NCBI GenBank assembly: GCA_910583815.1
Contig: CAJTZB010000008.1
Span: forward strand, 1 to 30,648
Direction: 5' to 3'
DNA length: 30,648 bases
Origin: an uncultured Lachnospiraceae bacterium
Lineage (GTDB): Bacteria > Bacillota > Clostridia > Lachnospirales > Lachnospiraceae
Shown: one piece after another, positions 7,980 through 15,478 of the stretch
Numbering within the stretch: position 1 is the stretch's first letter
Layout of the letters: the number at the start of each line of letters is the position of its first letter
Notes under the pieces: model-generated
Told to the model about the DNA's origin: nothing
Database searches by the model: none
What the model saw: only the letters and a program-made list of their open reading frames with translations
Program-made: the position numbers and the translations under genes

Positions 7980-8483
7980 TTACCCCATAAAATTCTTTTT
8001 ATTCTTTGCTTCATCCAATGCCCTACGCTCTTCCGATGCGAGAATCACATAAGCTTCTCCTCTGATAATTTCCTTAATATAAGTATAGCAGCCTTCTCTT
8101 GTATGCATGGAAGTCATTACAAAGCCGTTGTCCTGATCGTCCAGCAGGCAAAGGGAAAAACTCAATTTTCCTCCCATCTCCTTAAATGCATCATATTTTA
8201 CAATGCCCACCTTCTGATAGGCGGTAAGCAAAGTATCACATGCCGTACTCAGCTTTTTGCTAAGATAGCTTGTTTCTGATTTCAGGGTATCAATTTCCTT
8301 AAAACGTGTCAAAATCGTGCTTTCTAAATCTCTGCCTTCCGAACCATTCATAAAAGCCTTATACTTTTTTGTCAGCTTGCTTGTCTTTACAAGCAATACT
8401 ATTGTTATAATCAATAATGCTGCCGTCACTGCCGCCAACACAATGACAGCAATAAGCAAAAGCTCCTGCTGGGTCATGTTCAT
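7980..8483 (-). CDS. DUF4446 family membrane-anchored protein
   Basis: A 167-residue protein. Residues about 8-32 form one membrane helix (LLLIAVIVLAAVTAALLIITIVLLV), followed by a coiled-coil-like stretch and a conserved cytosolic domain containing KVGIVKYDAFKEMGGKLSFSLCLLD, typical of DUF4446. Genes of this family often sit next to parB in Firmicutes, as here (55 bases downstream of parB). The function is unknown. The position suggests a role at the membrane linked to chromosome handling, which is inference only. Confidence 0.85.
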   Translation of the reverse strand: MNMTQQELLLIAVIVLAAVTAALLIITIVLLVKTSKLTKKYKAFMNGSEGRDLESTILTRFKEIDTLKSETSYLSKKLSTACDTLLTAYQKVGIVKYDAFKEMGGKLSFSLCLLDDQDNGFVMTSMHTREGCYTYIKEIIRGEAYVILASEERRALDEAKNKKNFMG

Positions 8484-8538
8484 TGTACTCTTTCTCTCCT
8501 TTACTACAGTAAATTAATTTTTTGCTATTTCCTCTGTA

Positions 8539-9438
8539 CTATTTTACGGACTCCATTAGTTCAACAATTCGTTCCAACTCTTCTATGGAATAGTATTCTA
8601 TTTCAATTTTTCCGGTATTGTTGGCCTTCTTTTTAATTTCCACCTTTGCTCCAAGAGATTGTTTTAATTTTTCTTCTAGTCCACGATAAATAATGTTGTC
8701 ATCTTTTAGTTCTGGTGTTTTTTCCTTCGGTCCCTTTTTCTTTTCTTCTACGATTTTCTTGACAAGCTTCTCCGTTTCCCTAACACTTAATTTTTCATCA
8801 AATATCCGCATTGCTAATGCAAACTGCTCTTCCAAATCACTGATTGGAAGCAATGCTCTGCCATGTCCCTCTGAAATCATTTCATCTATCAGCATCTGCT
8901 GTACTCTTTCCTCCAGTTTTAGCAAACGCATGGAATTTGTAATAGCAGTACGGCTCTTTGCAACTTTCTCTGCCACTTCATCCTGTTTTAAATTCAGTTC
9001 CTTAATCAGTTTCTGATAGGCAGTTGCTTCTTCAATTGGATTTAAATCTTCTCTCTGAATATTTTCAATTAATGCAATTGTAAAAATCTCATTCTCAGAA
9101 TATTCTTTGACGACTACTGGTACTTCTTTCATACCTGCTATTCTTGCAGCACGCCATCTTCGCTCACCGGCTATAATTTCAAAACGGTTCCCTTTTTTCT
9201 GAACTACAAGTGGTTCAATAATTCCATACTGTTTAATGGAATCTGCCAGTTCCTGCAATGCATCTTCGTCAAAATGACTTCTTGGCTGTGCCCTGTTTGG
9301 CTCAATATCATTGATTGATATTAATGTTTCACGTGAAACATTTTGCTGTTCTTCCTCTTTCTTTTCTTTTCTCTCTGCAGAGTAGTCTGGAATCAGGTTG
9401 TCCAATCCTGCTCCAAGACCTCGCTTCTTTACCGCCAT
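8539..9438 (-). CDS. parB: ParB/Spo0J chromosome partitioning protein
   Basis: A 299-residue protein that loads at parS and spreads along DNA as a CTP-driven clamp, helping to recruit condensin and separate origins. The N terminus AVKKRGLGAGLDNLIPD carries the ParA-activating basic segment. The nucleotide-binding motifs are GERRWRAARIAG and ENIQREDLNPIEEA, then a helix-turn-helix (KQDEVAEKVAKSRTAITNSMRLL), and a C-terminal dimer domain. The codons for NVSRET contain a perfect parS site (9325-9340), an arrangement also seen in other Firmicutes ParB genes. It is separated from parA by 169 bases. Confidence 0.97.
   Translation of the reverse strand: MAVKKRGLGAGLDNLIPDYSAERKEKKEEEQQNVSRETLISINDIEPNRAQPRSHFDEDALQELADSIKQYGIIEPLVVQKKGNRFEIIAGERRWRAARIAGMKEVPVVVKEYSENEIFTIALIENIQREDLNPIEEATAYQKLIKELNLKQDEVAEKVAKSRTAITNSMRLLKLEERVQQMLIDEMISEGHGRALLPISDLEEQFALAMRIFDEKLSVRETEKLVKKIVEEKKKGPKEKTPELKDDNIIYRGLEEKLKQSLGAKVEIKKKANNTGKIEIEYYSIEELERIVELMESVK
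9325..9340. other. parS: parS site 1, inside parB
   Basis: TGTTTCACGTGAAACA is an exact copy of the 16-bp Firmicutes parS palindrome. ParB is expected to nucleate here and slide outward. Confidence 0.97.
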
Positions 9439-9607
9439 CTATTGCAATGCCCCTTTCTGTTTCTTTTGTATTGACTTTTATCCAAAAGCTATATGTTTAG
9501 CGTCAGTGTACAGATGCTATCTGTTTTTTATCCAAACAATAATCTTTTAAAAACTGACTCAAACTATCATAACATTTTTTCCGAAATTTTTAAAGTACTA
9601 ATATCTA
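9439..9607 (-). promoter_or_regulatory. parA-parB gap with two DnaA-box-like sites and a hairpin
   Basis: This 169-bp gap is long for a parAB operon. It holds TTATCCAAA twice (9478-9486 and 9528-9536), each one base from the DnaA box TTATCCACA, and a hairpin ACAGAT-GCT-ATCTGT (9510-9524) between them. The hairpin is followed by a T-run only on the plus strand. A weak -10 (TATGAT on minus, near 9566-9571) is possible, but I see no strong promoter. Confidence 0.35.
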
Positions 9608-10393
9608 TCAAATACCGGAATACCAGTCTCTGACGCCTCGTTCCATTACCTCTTCTGCAAGCTGCCGATAACCTTCTGCTCCTGCAGACTTGGAATCATA
9701 TAAATTAATTGGCAGACCATGACTTGGTGCTTCTGCCAGACGTATATTTCTTGGGATAATTGTTTTATATATATTATGATGAAGATTCTTTTTTACATTT
9801 TCTACAACCTGAAGGGAAAGATTTGTCCTTGCATCATACATTGTAAATACGACTCCCTCAATTTCCAAATCCGGATTTAACCGTTTCTGTACAAGATCAA
9901 TGGTATGTATCAATTGAGAAAGCCCTTCCAATGCATAATATTCACACTGAATTGGTACTAAAACTGTATTTGCAGTTGTCATAGCATTAACTGTAAGTGT
10001 ATTCAAAGAAGGTGGGCAATCAATAATAATATAATCATATTCATCACGGATTGGATCAACTAATCTTTTCAAAATAAATTCTCTATTATCGATTCCAATC
10101 AACTCAATTTCCGCACCTGCTAATTCAACATCAGAAGGAAGAACATAAAGGTTCTTCATAACACTTTTTGTTTTGCAAGAATCTAATGTGCATTCACCAA
10201 GCATCATATCATAAACTGTCTGTTTTAACTTCTTTTTATTGATACCAAGTCCTGATGTTGTGTTTCCCTGTGGGTCAATATCAATAACCAATACTGTATT
10301 TCCTTTTTCCGCAAGTGCTGCCGAAAGGTTGATTGCTGTCGTTGTTTTTCCGACGCCCCCCTTTTGATTTGCTATTGCAATGGTTCTTCCCAT
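9608..10393 (-). CDS. parA: ParA/Soj chromosome partitioning ATPase
   Basis: A 261-residue ATPase. The deviant Walker A is KGGVGKTT at residues about 10-17, with DIDPQGNTTSGLG and the Walker B region YIIIDCPPSLNTLTVNAM. ParA dimers bind DNA non-specifically and are driven off by ParB; in Bacillus the monomer and dimer also restrain or stimulate DnaA. The start ATG has AGGAG upstream (TAGGAGAAAAAT). The gene begins 27 bases after parS site 2, and the DegU-like regulator gene ends just upstream on the same strand, so the two-component genes may be co-transcribed with it. Confidence 0.96.
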   Translation of the reverse strand: MGRTIAIANQKGGVGKTTTAINLSAALAEKGNTVLVIDIDPQGNTTSGLGINKKKLKQTVYDMMLGECTLDSCKTKSVMKNLYVLPSDVELAGAEIELIGIDNREFILKRLVDPIRDEYDYIIIDCPPSLNTLTVNAMTTANTVLVPIQCEYYALEGLSQLIHTIDLVQKRLNPDLEIEGVVFTMYDARTNLSLQVVENVKKNLHHNIYKTIIPRNIRLAEAPSHGLPINLYDSKSAGAEGYRQLAEEVMERGVRDWYSGI

Positions 10394-10419
10394 ATTTTTC
10401 TCCTATACCTTTCCCTAAA

Positions 10420-10435
10420 TGTTTCACGTGAAACA
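10420..10435. other. parS: parS site 2, upstream of parA
   Basis: A second exact TGTTTCACGTGAAACA lies in the 45-bp gap between the response regulator and parA, 1.1 kb from site 1. ParB bound here could also affect parA expression. Confidence 0.97.
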
Positions 10436-10438
10436 TTT

Positions 10439-11095
10439 TTAAAACTCCAGAATATTATTCCTAATGGCATATACCGCTGCCTGTGTCCTATCAAATACCC
10501 CTATCTTCCTAAATATATTTGACACATGATTTTTTACTGTCTTTTCGCTAATAGAAAGTTTATACGCAATTTCTTTATTATACAATCCTTCTGAAAGCAA
10601 TTTCAAAACTTCCAATTCTCTTCTTGTCAATTTTTCTTCCGGAACAGATTTTACATTTTTCACTGTGTCATTCCAAACCGGAAGCATTGTCTTATCAATA
10701 TAATTTTCTCCGCGATATACCGTAAAAATCGCTCTTTTTAAAATAACAGATTCTGAATCTTTAAGCACATAACCTTGAGCACCTATTTCCATAGCTCTTG
10801 ATAAATATTCTGCTTCATTATATATGGTCAAAACCAATACTTTTGGTTTCCTTTTGCGCCTGTGCAGCTCTTCCAAAACACGAAGACCATTCATTTTGGG
10901 CATACTAATATCAAGTAAAAGCACATCAGGATTCAACTCATCAATATGTTCCAGACACTCTTCTCCGTCTCCCGCCTCGCCAACAACGCGGATACTGTTC
11001 CTATCCTCCCTATCGCGCAGCTCCAATAACTTCTTTAGTCCTTCTCTAACCATACAATGATCATCTACTATCATAATCCTTATAATTTCGCTCAT
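10439..11095 (-). CDS. LuxR/NarL-family response regulator, DegU-like
   Basis: A 218-residue regulator. The receiver domain has the acidic pair Asp11-Asp12 and the phosphate acceptor Asp62 (LLLDISMPKMNG). The C-terminal part, from about residue 148, is a LuxR-type helix-turn-helix (LTRRELEVLKLLSEG, NKEIAYKLSISEKTVKNHVSNI). Its partner kinase is encoded 25 bases upstream. The pair resembles DegS/DegU of Bacillus in kinase layout and regulator length; orthology is not proven. It lies directly before parA on the same strand, which ties its expression to the segregation genes. Confidence 0.93.
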   Translation of the reverse strand: MSEIIRIMIVDDHCMVREGLKKLLELRDREDRNSIRVVGEAGDGEECLEHIDELNPDVLLLDISMPKMNGLRVLEELHRRKRKPKVLVLTIYNEAEYLSRAMEIGAQGYVLKDSESVILKRAIFTVYRGENYIDKTMLPVWNDTVKNVKSVPEEKLTRRELEVLKLLSEGLYNKEIAYKLSISEKTVKNHVSNIFRKIGVFDRTQAAVYAIRNNILEF

Positions 11096-11120
11096 ACGTA
11101 TCTGCTCCTTCCCCTATTGT

Positions 11121-12179
11121 TCAGAAAGGAACAACTACCATAATTTTTGTTCCATTTCCCGGATTTGATTCTATAGAAAATGTTCCTCCCAACAAATATG
11201 CCCGCTCCTTCATTGTAAACAGCCCAAATCCACAGAGTTCTTCTTCTGACAGTTTCTTATTTTTAACAGCGGCAATATCAAAACCTGCTCCATCATCCTC
11301 TATTTCTAATTTGGTTTTTTCCTCTTCATAGAGAACAGACACGGTAAGATGCTTGGCAGATGCGTGTTTTATTACATTACTGCAAGCCTCCTGTACAATA
11401 CGGTAAAGAGTAACTCTTACAATAGAGGAGAGATTTTTTTCTTTCCCTGTTACCTTAAGAGATATATCAATTTCATGGTTCCTTTTTATTCTTGTACAAT
11501 AAGAGTCTATTGCTGCATCTAATCCAAAGTTATTCAATGAAGTCGGATGAAGGTCATAAATAATTTCACGCATATCATTGATTATCGCACGTATCGTCTC
11601 AGTCATAGACTGTAACTCCAGTCTCGCCCTAATCAAATCAATATCCAGCAACTTGCCGCAGAGTTCCGTTTTATGTACCAAAGACGTCAGGCTCTGCACT
11701 GTAGAGTCATGCAAGTCCCTAGAAATACGGTTTCGGTCAAATTCCTGAGTTTCCAAAAGTTTTATTCGATAGTCTTCATGGCATAAGAGTTCTTCTTTCT
11801 TCTCTTCTATATGAAAACGCGTTTCTGTCTGCACAAGAAACTGCTTCAGCCGTTCCAACTTTACTGCCTTTTTTTTTGCTCTTTCATATGAGTCGTTTAA
11901 TGCCGGCAGCTCTTCTTTCCATGCCTCCAGTTCATCCTTCCACTCTGCGCTCATATCAAATGCATCTACAGAATCCAATGGAGAAAACATTGTAATATTA
12001 GGGCTTCTTCTCTTCTCCTGTTCTTCTAATATTCTTTCCCTTTGTCTGATTTTTGATTCTTGTTCTTTCAGTTCAGCAAGCAGCTGTTCTGAATGCATTC
12101 TCTCTTCCGCCTGAAGCTCCAGTAAAAAAGTCAGTATTTCATCATATTCACTTTTTATAGAATATACATTATTTTCCAT
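11121..12179 (-). CDS. cytosolic sensor histidine kinase, DegS-like (HisKA_3)
   Basis: About 352 residues with no membrane segment or signal peptide. The N-terminal 140 residues are rich in Glu, Lys and Gln and look like a coiled-coil sensor. The phosphorylated His is in RISRDLHDST near residue 157, followed by IIYDLHPTSLNNFGLDAAI and an ATPase domain with QEACSNVIKHA and EDDGAGFD. This matches the DegS type of soluble kinase. I prefer ATG 12179, which has GGAG six bases upstream, over the in-frame ATG at 12191, which lacks a ribosome site. The signal sensed is unknown. Confidence 0.9.
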   Translation of the reverse strand: MENNVYSIKSEYDEILTFLLELQAEERMHSEQLLAELKEQESKIRQRERILEEQEKRRSPNITMFSPLDSVDAFDMSAEWKDELEAWKEELPALNDSYERAKKKAVKLERLKQFLVQTETRFHIEEKKEELLCHEDYRIKLLETQEFDRNRISRDLHDSTVQSLTSLVHKTELCGKLLDIDLIRARLELQSMTETIRAIINDMREIIYDLHPTSLNNFGLDAAIDSYCTRIKRNHEIDISLKVTGKEKNLSSIVRVTLYRIVQEACSNVIKHASAKHLTVSVLYEEEKTKLEIEDDGAGFDIAAVKNKKLSEEELCGFGLFTMKERAYLLGGTFSIESNPGNGTKIMVVVPF

Positions 12180-12263
12180 TTTAAACTCCATTTTAAAAAG
12201 AGCATAAACAAGCTCCTGTCTCTATAATCATATACCAAAAGAAAGATTTTTTAAAGTAAAAAA

Positions 12264-12773
12264 TCAATGCATACAAGCTCTTTTACACATGTGCGGTGTA
12301 ATTTTCATCATATAATGGATAATATGGTCTTCCTCATAGCTTTCTTCCAGCTTTACAAATCCAATTTTTTCATAAAACGGAATTGCATGTTCTTGTGCTC
12401 CGACAAAAACTTCTTTTGCACCCATGATAAAAGCTTTATCTACAAGCATTCGTACTATAAAATCCCCATACCCCTGTCCTCTGAATTCCTTTTTTACCGC
12501 AATACGTCCGATTTTATAAATATCTCCTAAAAATATCAGCCTTCCGGTCCCAACAGGAAACATCTGCTCTTTTTCTTCATTTTCGACATTATATGTCGAA
12601 TTATACTTCGTTCCAGTCTGGTAGGCAAGCACAAATACTGCACTTTTATCCTCTATATCTTCTGCAGCTGCTGATGGAAAATTCTGCTCTCCACCAAATA
12701 CCTCTTTCCGAATAGCAAGACATTCACTAATATCATGAAGCCCTGCGAGTAAATATTTTCCCTGTATATACAT
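12264..12773 (-). CDS. GNAT family N-acetyltransferase
   Basis: A 169-residue protein with the GNAT core: IGRIAVKKEFRGQGYGDFIVRMLVDKA contains the acetyl-CoA pyrophosphate loop (RGQGYG), and GAQEHAIPFYEKIGF is the typical C-terminal strand and helix. The acceptor substrate is unknown. A hydrophilic insert near residues 55-70 (NSTYNVENEEKEQ) is partly encoded by a 19-bp palindrome (12582-12600). It follows rsmG by six bases on the same strand, so it is likely in that operon. Confidence 0.88.
   Translation of the reverse strand: MYIQGKYLLAGLHDISECLAIRKEVFGGEQNFPSAAAEDIEDKSAVFVLAYQTGTKYNSTYNVENEEKEQMFPVGTGRLIFLGDIYKIGRIAVKKEFRGQGYGDFIVRMLVDKAFIMGAKEVFVGAQEHAIPFYEKIGFVKLEESYEEDHIIHYMMKITPHMCKRACMH
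12582..12600. repeat. inverted pair of Spo0A-box-like heptamers, copy 1
   Basis: TTCGACA-TTATA-TGTCGAA, inside the GNAT gene. Each arm is TGTCGAA, the Spo0A box sequence, in head-to-head orientation with a 5-base gap. A second copy with the same arms and spacing is at 13795-13813. Binding by Spo0A is inference. Confidence 0.5.
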
Positions 12774-12779
12774 AATTCC

Positions 12780-13520
12780 TTACCTTTCCGAAACACTTAA
12801 AAGTGGCTGCTTTAGCGGTTTACCGCCTGCTCTTGGATATTTTTCCGGTGTCTTTCTTATTTTTTTTATGGCAAGCAACGTCCTTTCTGCATCTGAGTTC
12901 GGCAGAAGAAATTTAACCTGTCTCTCCAATTTTCCTCCGAGCTCACGAATTGCAAAGCCAGCTTCTGTACATTCCGTTTCAATATCACCGGATTTATATG
13001 GAATAAAATATCCTCCCTGTTTCACAAATGGAAGACAAAATTCCGATAAAGAAGCAAGTTTTGCAACTGCACGAGAAACACAAAGGTCATAAGCTTCTCT
13101 ATACTCTTCTTTCTTTGCCGCTTCCTCTGCCCTTGCATGTATAGCATGAATTCCGGACAGTCCAAGTTCTGCAATGACATCCTGTAAAAACAGAATTCTT
13201 TTATTCAAGGAATCCATCAGGGTAAAAGTAAGCCACGGAAATGCTATTTTTAATGGAATTCCCGGAAACCCTGCCCCCGTTCCAAGATCAAGAATTTTTT
13301 GTTCCTTTTCCAGAGAAATCACTTTCACCAAAGAAAGACTGTCCAAAAAATGCTTAATCAGAACATCTTCATATTCTGTAATCGCAGTCAGATTCATTAC
13401 CTTGTTTTTTTCTACAAGCAATTCATAGTAACGATCAAATTGCGCAATCTGCCCTTCACTCAGTTCTATTCCCCAAGTCCTCAAACCATCTAACAATATC
13501 AAATTATTTTTCTGCTGCAT
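12780..13520 (-). CDS. rsmG: 16S rRNA (guanine-527-N7) methyltransferase RsmG
   Basis: A 246-residue S-adenosylmethionine-dependent enzyme, formerly GidB, that methylates G527 of 16S rRNA. The SAM-binding motif is ILDLGTGAGFPGIPLKIAFP near residue 70. NLTAITEYEDVLIKHFLDSL and DLCVSRAVAKL are family signatures. It follows mnmG by 19 bases, the usual order in Firmicutes. The C terminus has an extra basic tail (YPRAGGKPLKQPLL), which is common in the family. Confidence 0.97.
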   Translation of the reverse strand: MQQKNNLILLDGLRTWGIELSEGQIAQFDRYYELLVEKNKVMNLTAITEYEDVLIKHFLDSLSLVKVISLEKEQKILDLGTGAGFPGIPLKIAFPWLTFTLMDSLNKRILFLQDVIAELGLSGIHAIHARAEEAAKKEEYREAYDLCVSRAVAKLASLSEFCLPFVKQGGYFIPYKSGDIETECTEAGFAIRELGGKLERQVKFLLPNSDAERTLLAIKKIRKTPEKYPRAGGKPLKQPLLSVSER

Positions 13521-13539
13521 ACAAATTAAATCACCTTTT

Positions 13540-15429
13540 CTATTCTCTGTTCTGCTTCAGATACACTAGCAATACCGAAATATCCGCAGGAGAAACACCC
13601 GAAATACGAGATGCCTGCCCGATGTTTTCCGGACGTATCTGCTTGAGCTTCTGTCTTGCTTCTATACGGAGTGACGGAACTTCATCATAGTCAAGATTCT
13701 CTGGTATTTTACGCTGCTCTGTTTTCTTAAATTGTTCTACTTGCCGTTGCTGCCTCTCAATATACCCTGCATACTTTAGCTCTATTTCAACTTGTTCGAC
13801 AATTTCTGTCGAAATATGTGGTCTTTCTGTATCTATTTTAGCAAGTATCTGATAACCAAGTTCTGGTCTGGTGATCAGCTCCGCAAGGGAAAGAGCAGTT
13901 TTTAACGGTGTGCTTCCTTGGCTTTCCAAAAACTCCTGTACTTCTTCCCTGCCCCCTATCATTGTTTTCTTTAAACGCATGATTTCATCGGAAATCTGCT
14001 GTTTCTTTGTTTGCAATGCTTCTTTCCTTTCTTCGGAAATCAGCCCTATTTCATAGCCAAGTTCTGTTAAACGCAGGTCGGCATTATCCTGCCTGAGCAA
14101 CAGACGATATTCTGCTCGTGACGTCATCATACGATATGGTTCATGTGTCTCCTTCGTCACAAGATCATCAATCAGCACTCCAATATACGCCTGAGAACGG
14201 TCAAGAACTACCGGTTCCTTACCAGAAAGCTTACGCGCCGCATTGATACCTGCCATAATTCCCTGCGCTGCTGCCTCCTCATAACCGGAACTTCCATTCA
14301 TCTGCCCTGCGCTAAATAATCCGGAGACAGCTTTAAACTCTAAACTTGGCTTCAGCTGCATTGGGTTGATACAGTCATATTCAATTGCATAGGCATTCCG
14401 CACGATATTTGCATGTTCCAGTCCTGGTACTGAACGATACATTGCAATCTGCACATCTTCCGGAAGGGAACTCGACATTCCGGATATATACATCTCATTT
14501 GTATAATTTCCTTCTGGCTCAATAAACACCTGATGGCGGTCTTTATCCGGAAACTTTACAACTTTATCTTCAATAGAAGGACAATACCTTGGTCCTGTCC
14601 CTTTGATGTTTCCAGAAAACAACGGAGAACGATGAATATTCTCCCGAATAATTTCATGTGTTGCTTCATTTGTATAAGTCAGCCAGCACGAAACCTGCTC
14701 CTTTGTCATACTGTCAGGGTCTGTCTCAAACGAAAATGGCTGCACCGTTTCATCCCCGAACTGCTCCTGCATCTTGGAAAAATCAATCGAGCGCTTATCA
14801 ATTCTTGCCGGAGTTCCCGTCTTAAATCGGTACATCTCAATGCCAAGCTTTTTCAACGAATCCGTCAGATAATTTGCAGCAGGAAGACCATTAGGTCCGG
14901 TATACTGGCTTGTTTCTCCATAAATACATCTTGCTTTTAAATAAGTGCCGGTGCATAAAATGGCCGCCTTACACGGATAAACTGCACCAGAATAGGTCTT
15001 TACTCCACAGACTGCGCCATCTTCTGTTAAGATTTCCACAGCCTCCCCCTGTTTTACAGTCAGGTTATCCTGATTTTCCACAACCTTTCTCATGGAACGA
15101 GTATAGTCTTGCTTGTCTGCCTGTGCACGGAGCGAATGTACTGCCGGCCCTTTGGATTTGTTTAACATTTTAGACTGGATATATGTCCTGTCAATATTCC
15201 TGCCCATTTCTCCGCCAAGTGCATCTATTTCTCTTACCAAATGTCCCTTCGATGTTCCTCCGATATTTGGATTGCACGGCATCATCGCAATACTATCCAT
15301 ACTGACTGTAAGCATCAAAGTTTTCATCGAAAGTCTTGCGCTTGCCAAAGCCGCCTCACAGCCTGCATGTCCGGCACCTATCACAACAACATCATAAGCT
15401 TCATAAATATAGCTCTTCTGTTCCTCCAC
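13540..15429 (-). CDS. mnmG: tRNA uridine-34 modification enzyme MnmG
   Basis: About 629 residues. The FAD-binding N terminus is YDVVVIGAGHAGCEAALASARL; ARCIYGETSQYTGPNGLP, NPMQLKPSLEF and AGQMNGSSGYEEAAAQG are MnmG signatures. With MnmE it builds carboxymethylaminomethyl groups on U34 of several tRNAs. I place the start at GTG 15429, with GGGAG nine bases upstream and a length near the family norm; a TTG at 15462 in the same frame would add eleven residues without a ribosome site. It follows mnmE by about 50 bases. A Spo0A-box-like inverted repeat lies within the gene. Confidence 0.96.
   Translation of the reverse strand: MEEQKSYIYEAYDVVVIGAGHAGCEAALASARLSMKTLMLTVSMDSIAMMPCNPNIGGTSKGHLVREIDALGGEMGRNIDRTYIQSKMLNKSKGPAVHSLRAQADKQDYTRSMRKVVENQDNLTVKQGEAVEILTEDGAVCGVKTYSGAVYPCKAAILCTGTYLKARCIYGETSQYTGPNGLPAANYLTDSLKKLGIEMYRFKTGTPARIDKRSIDFSKMQEQFGDETVQPFSFETDPDSMTKEQVSCWLTYTNEATHEIIRENIHRSPLFSGNIKGTGPRYCPSIEDKVVKFPDKDRHQVFIEPEGNYTNEMYISGMSSSLPEDVQIAMYRSVPGLEHANIVRNAYAIEYDCINPMQLKPSLEFKAVSGLFSAGQMNGSSGYEEAAAQGIMAGINAARKLSGKEPVVLDRSQAYIGVLIDDLVTKETHEPYRMMTSRAEYRLLLRQDNADLRLTELGYEIGLISEERKEALQTKKQQISDEIMRLKKTMIGGREEVQEFLESQGSTPLKTALSLAELITRPELGYQILAKIDTERPHISTEIVEQVEIELKYAGYIERQQRQVEQFKKTEQRKIPENLDYDEVPSLRIEARQKLKQIRPENIGQASRISGVSPADISVLLVYLKQNRE
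13795..13813. repeat. inverted pair of Spo0A-box-like heptamers, copy 2
   Basis: TTCGACA-ATTTC-TGTCGAA, inside the C-terminal part of mnmG, encoding part of STEIVEQ. The arms and the 5-base spacing match copy 1, which is 1.2 kb away; only the spacer differs. Confidence 0.5.
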
Positions 15430-15478
15430 GAATATTCTCTCCCATCCAAATCCTATCTGCAAACATCCACAGACAAGA

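Noticed and set aside
12200..12215. GAGC/GCTC hairpin with TTTTT before the DegS-like gene
   Set aside because: The stem is only four base pairs, too weak to call a terminator.
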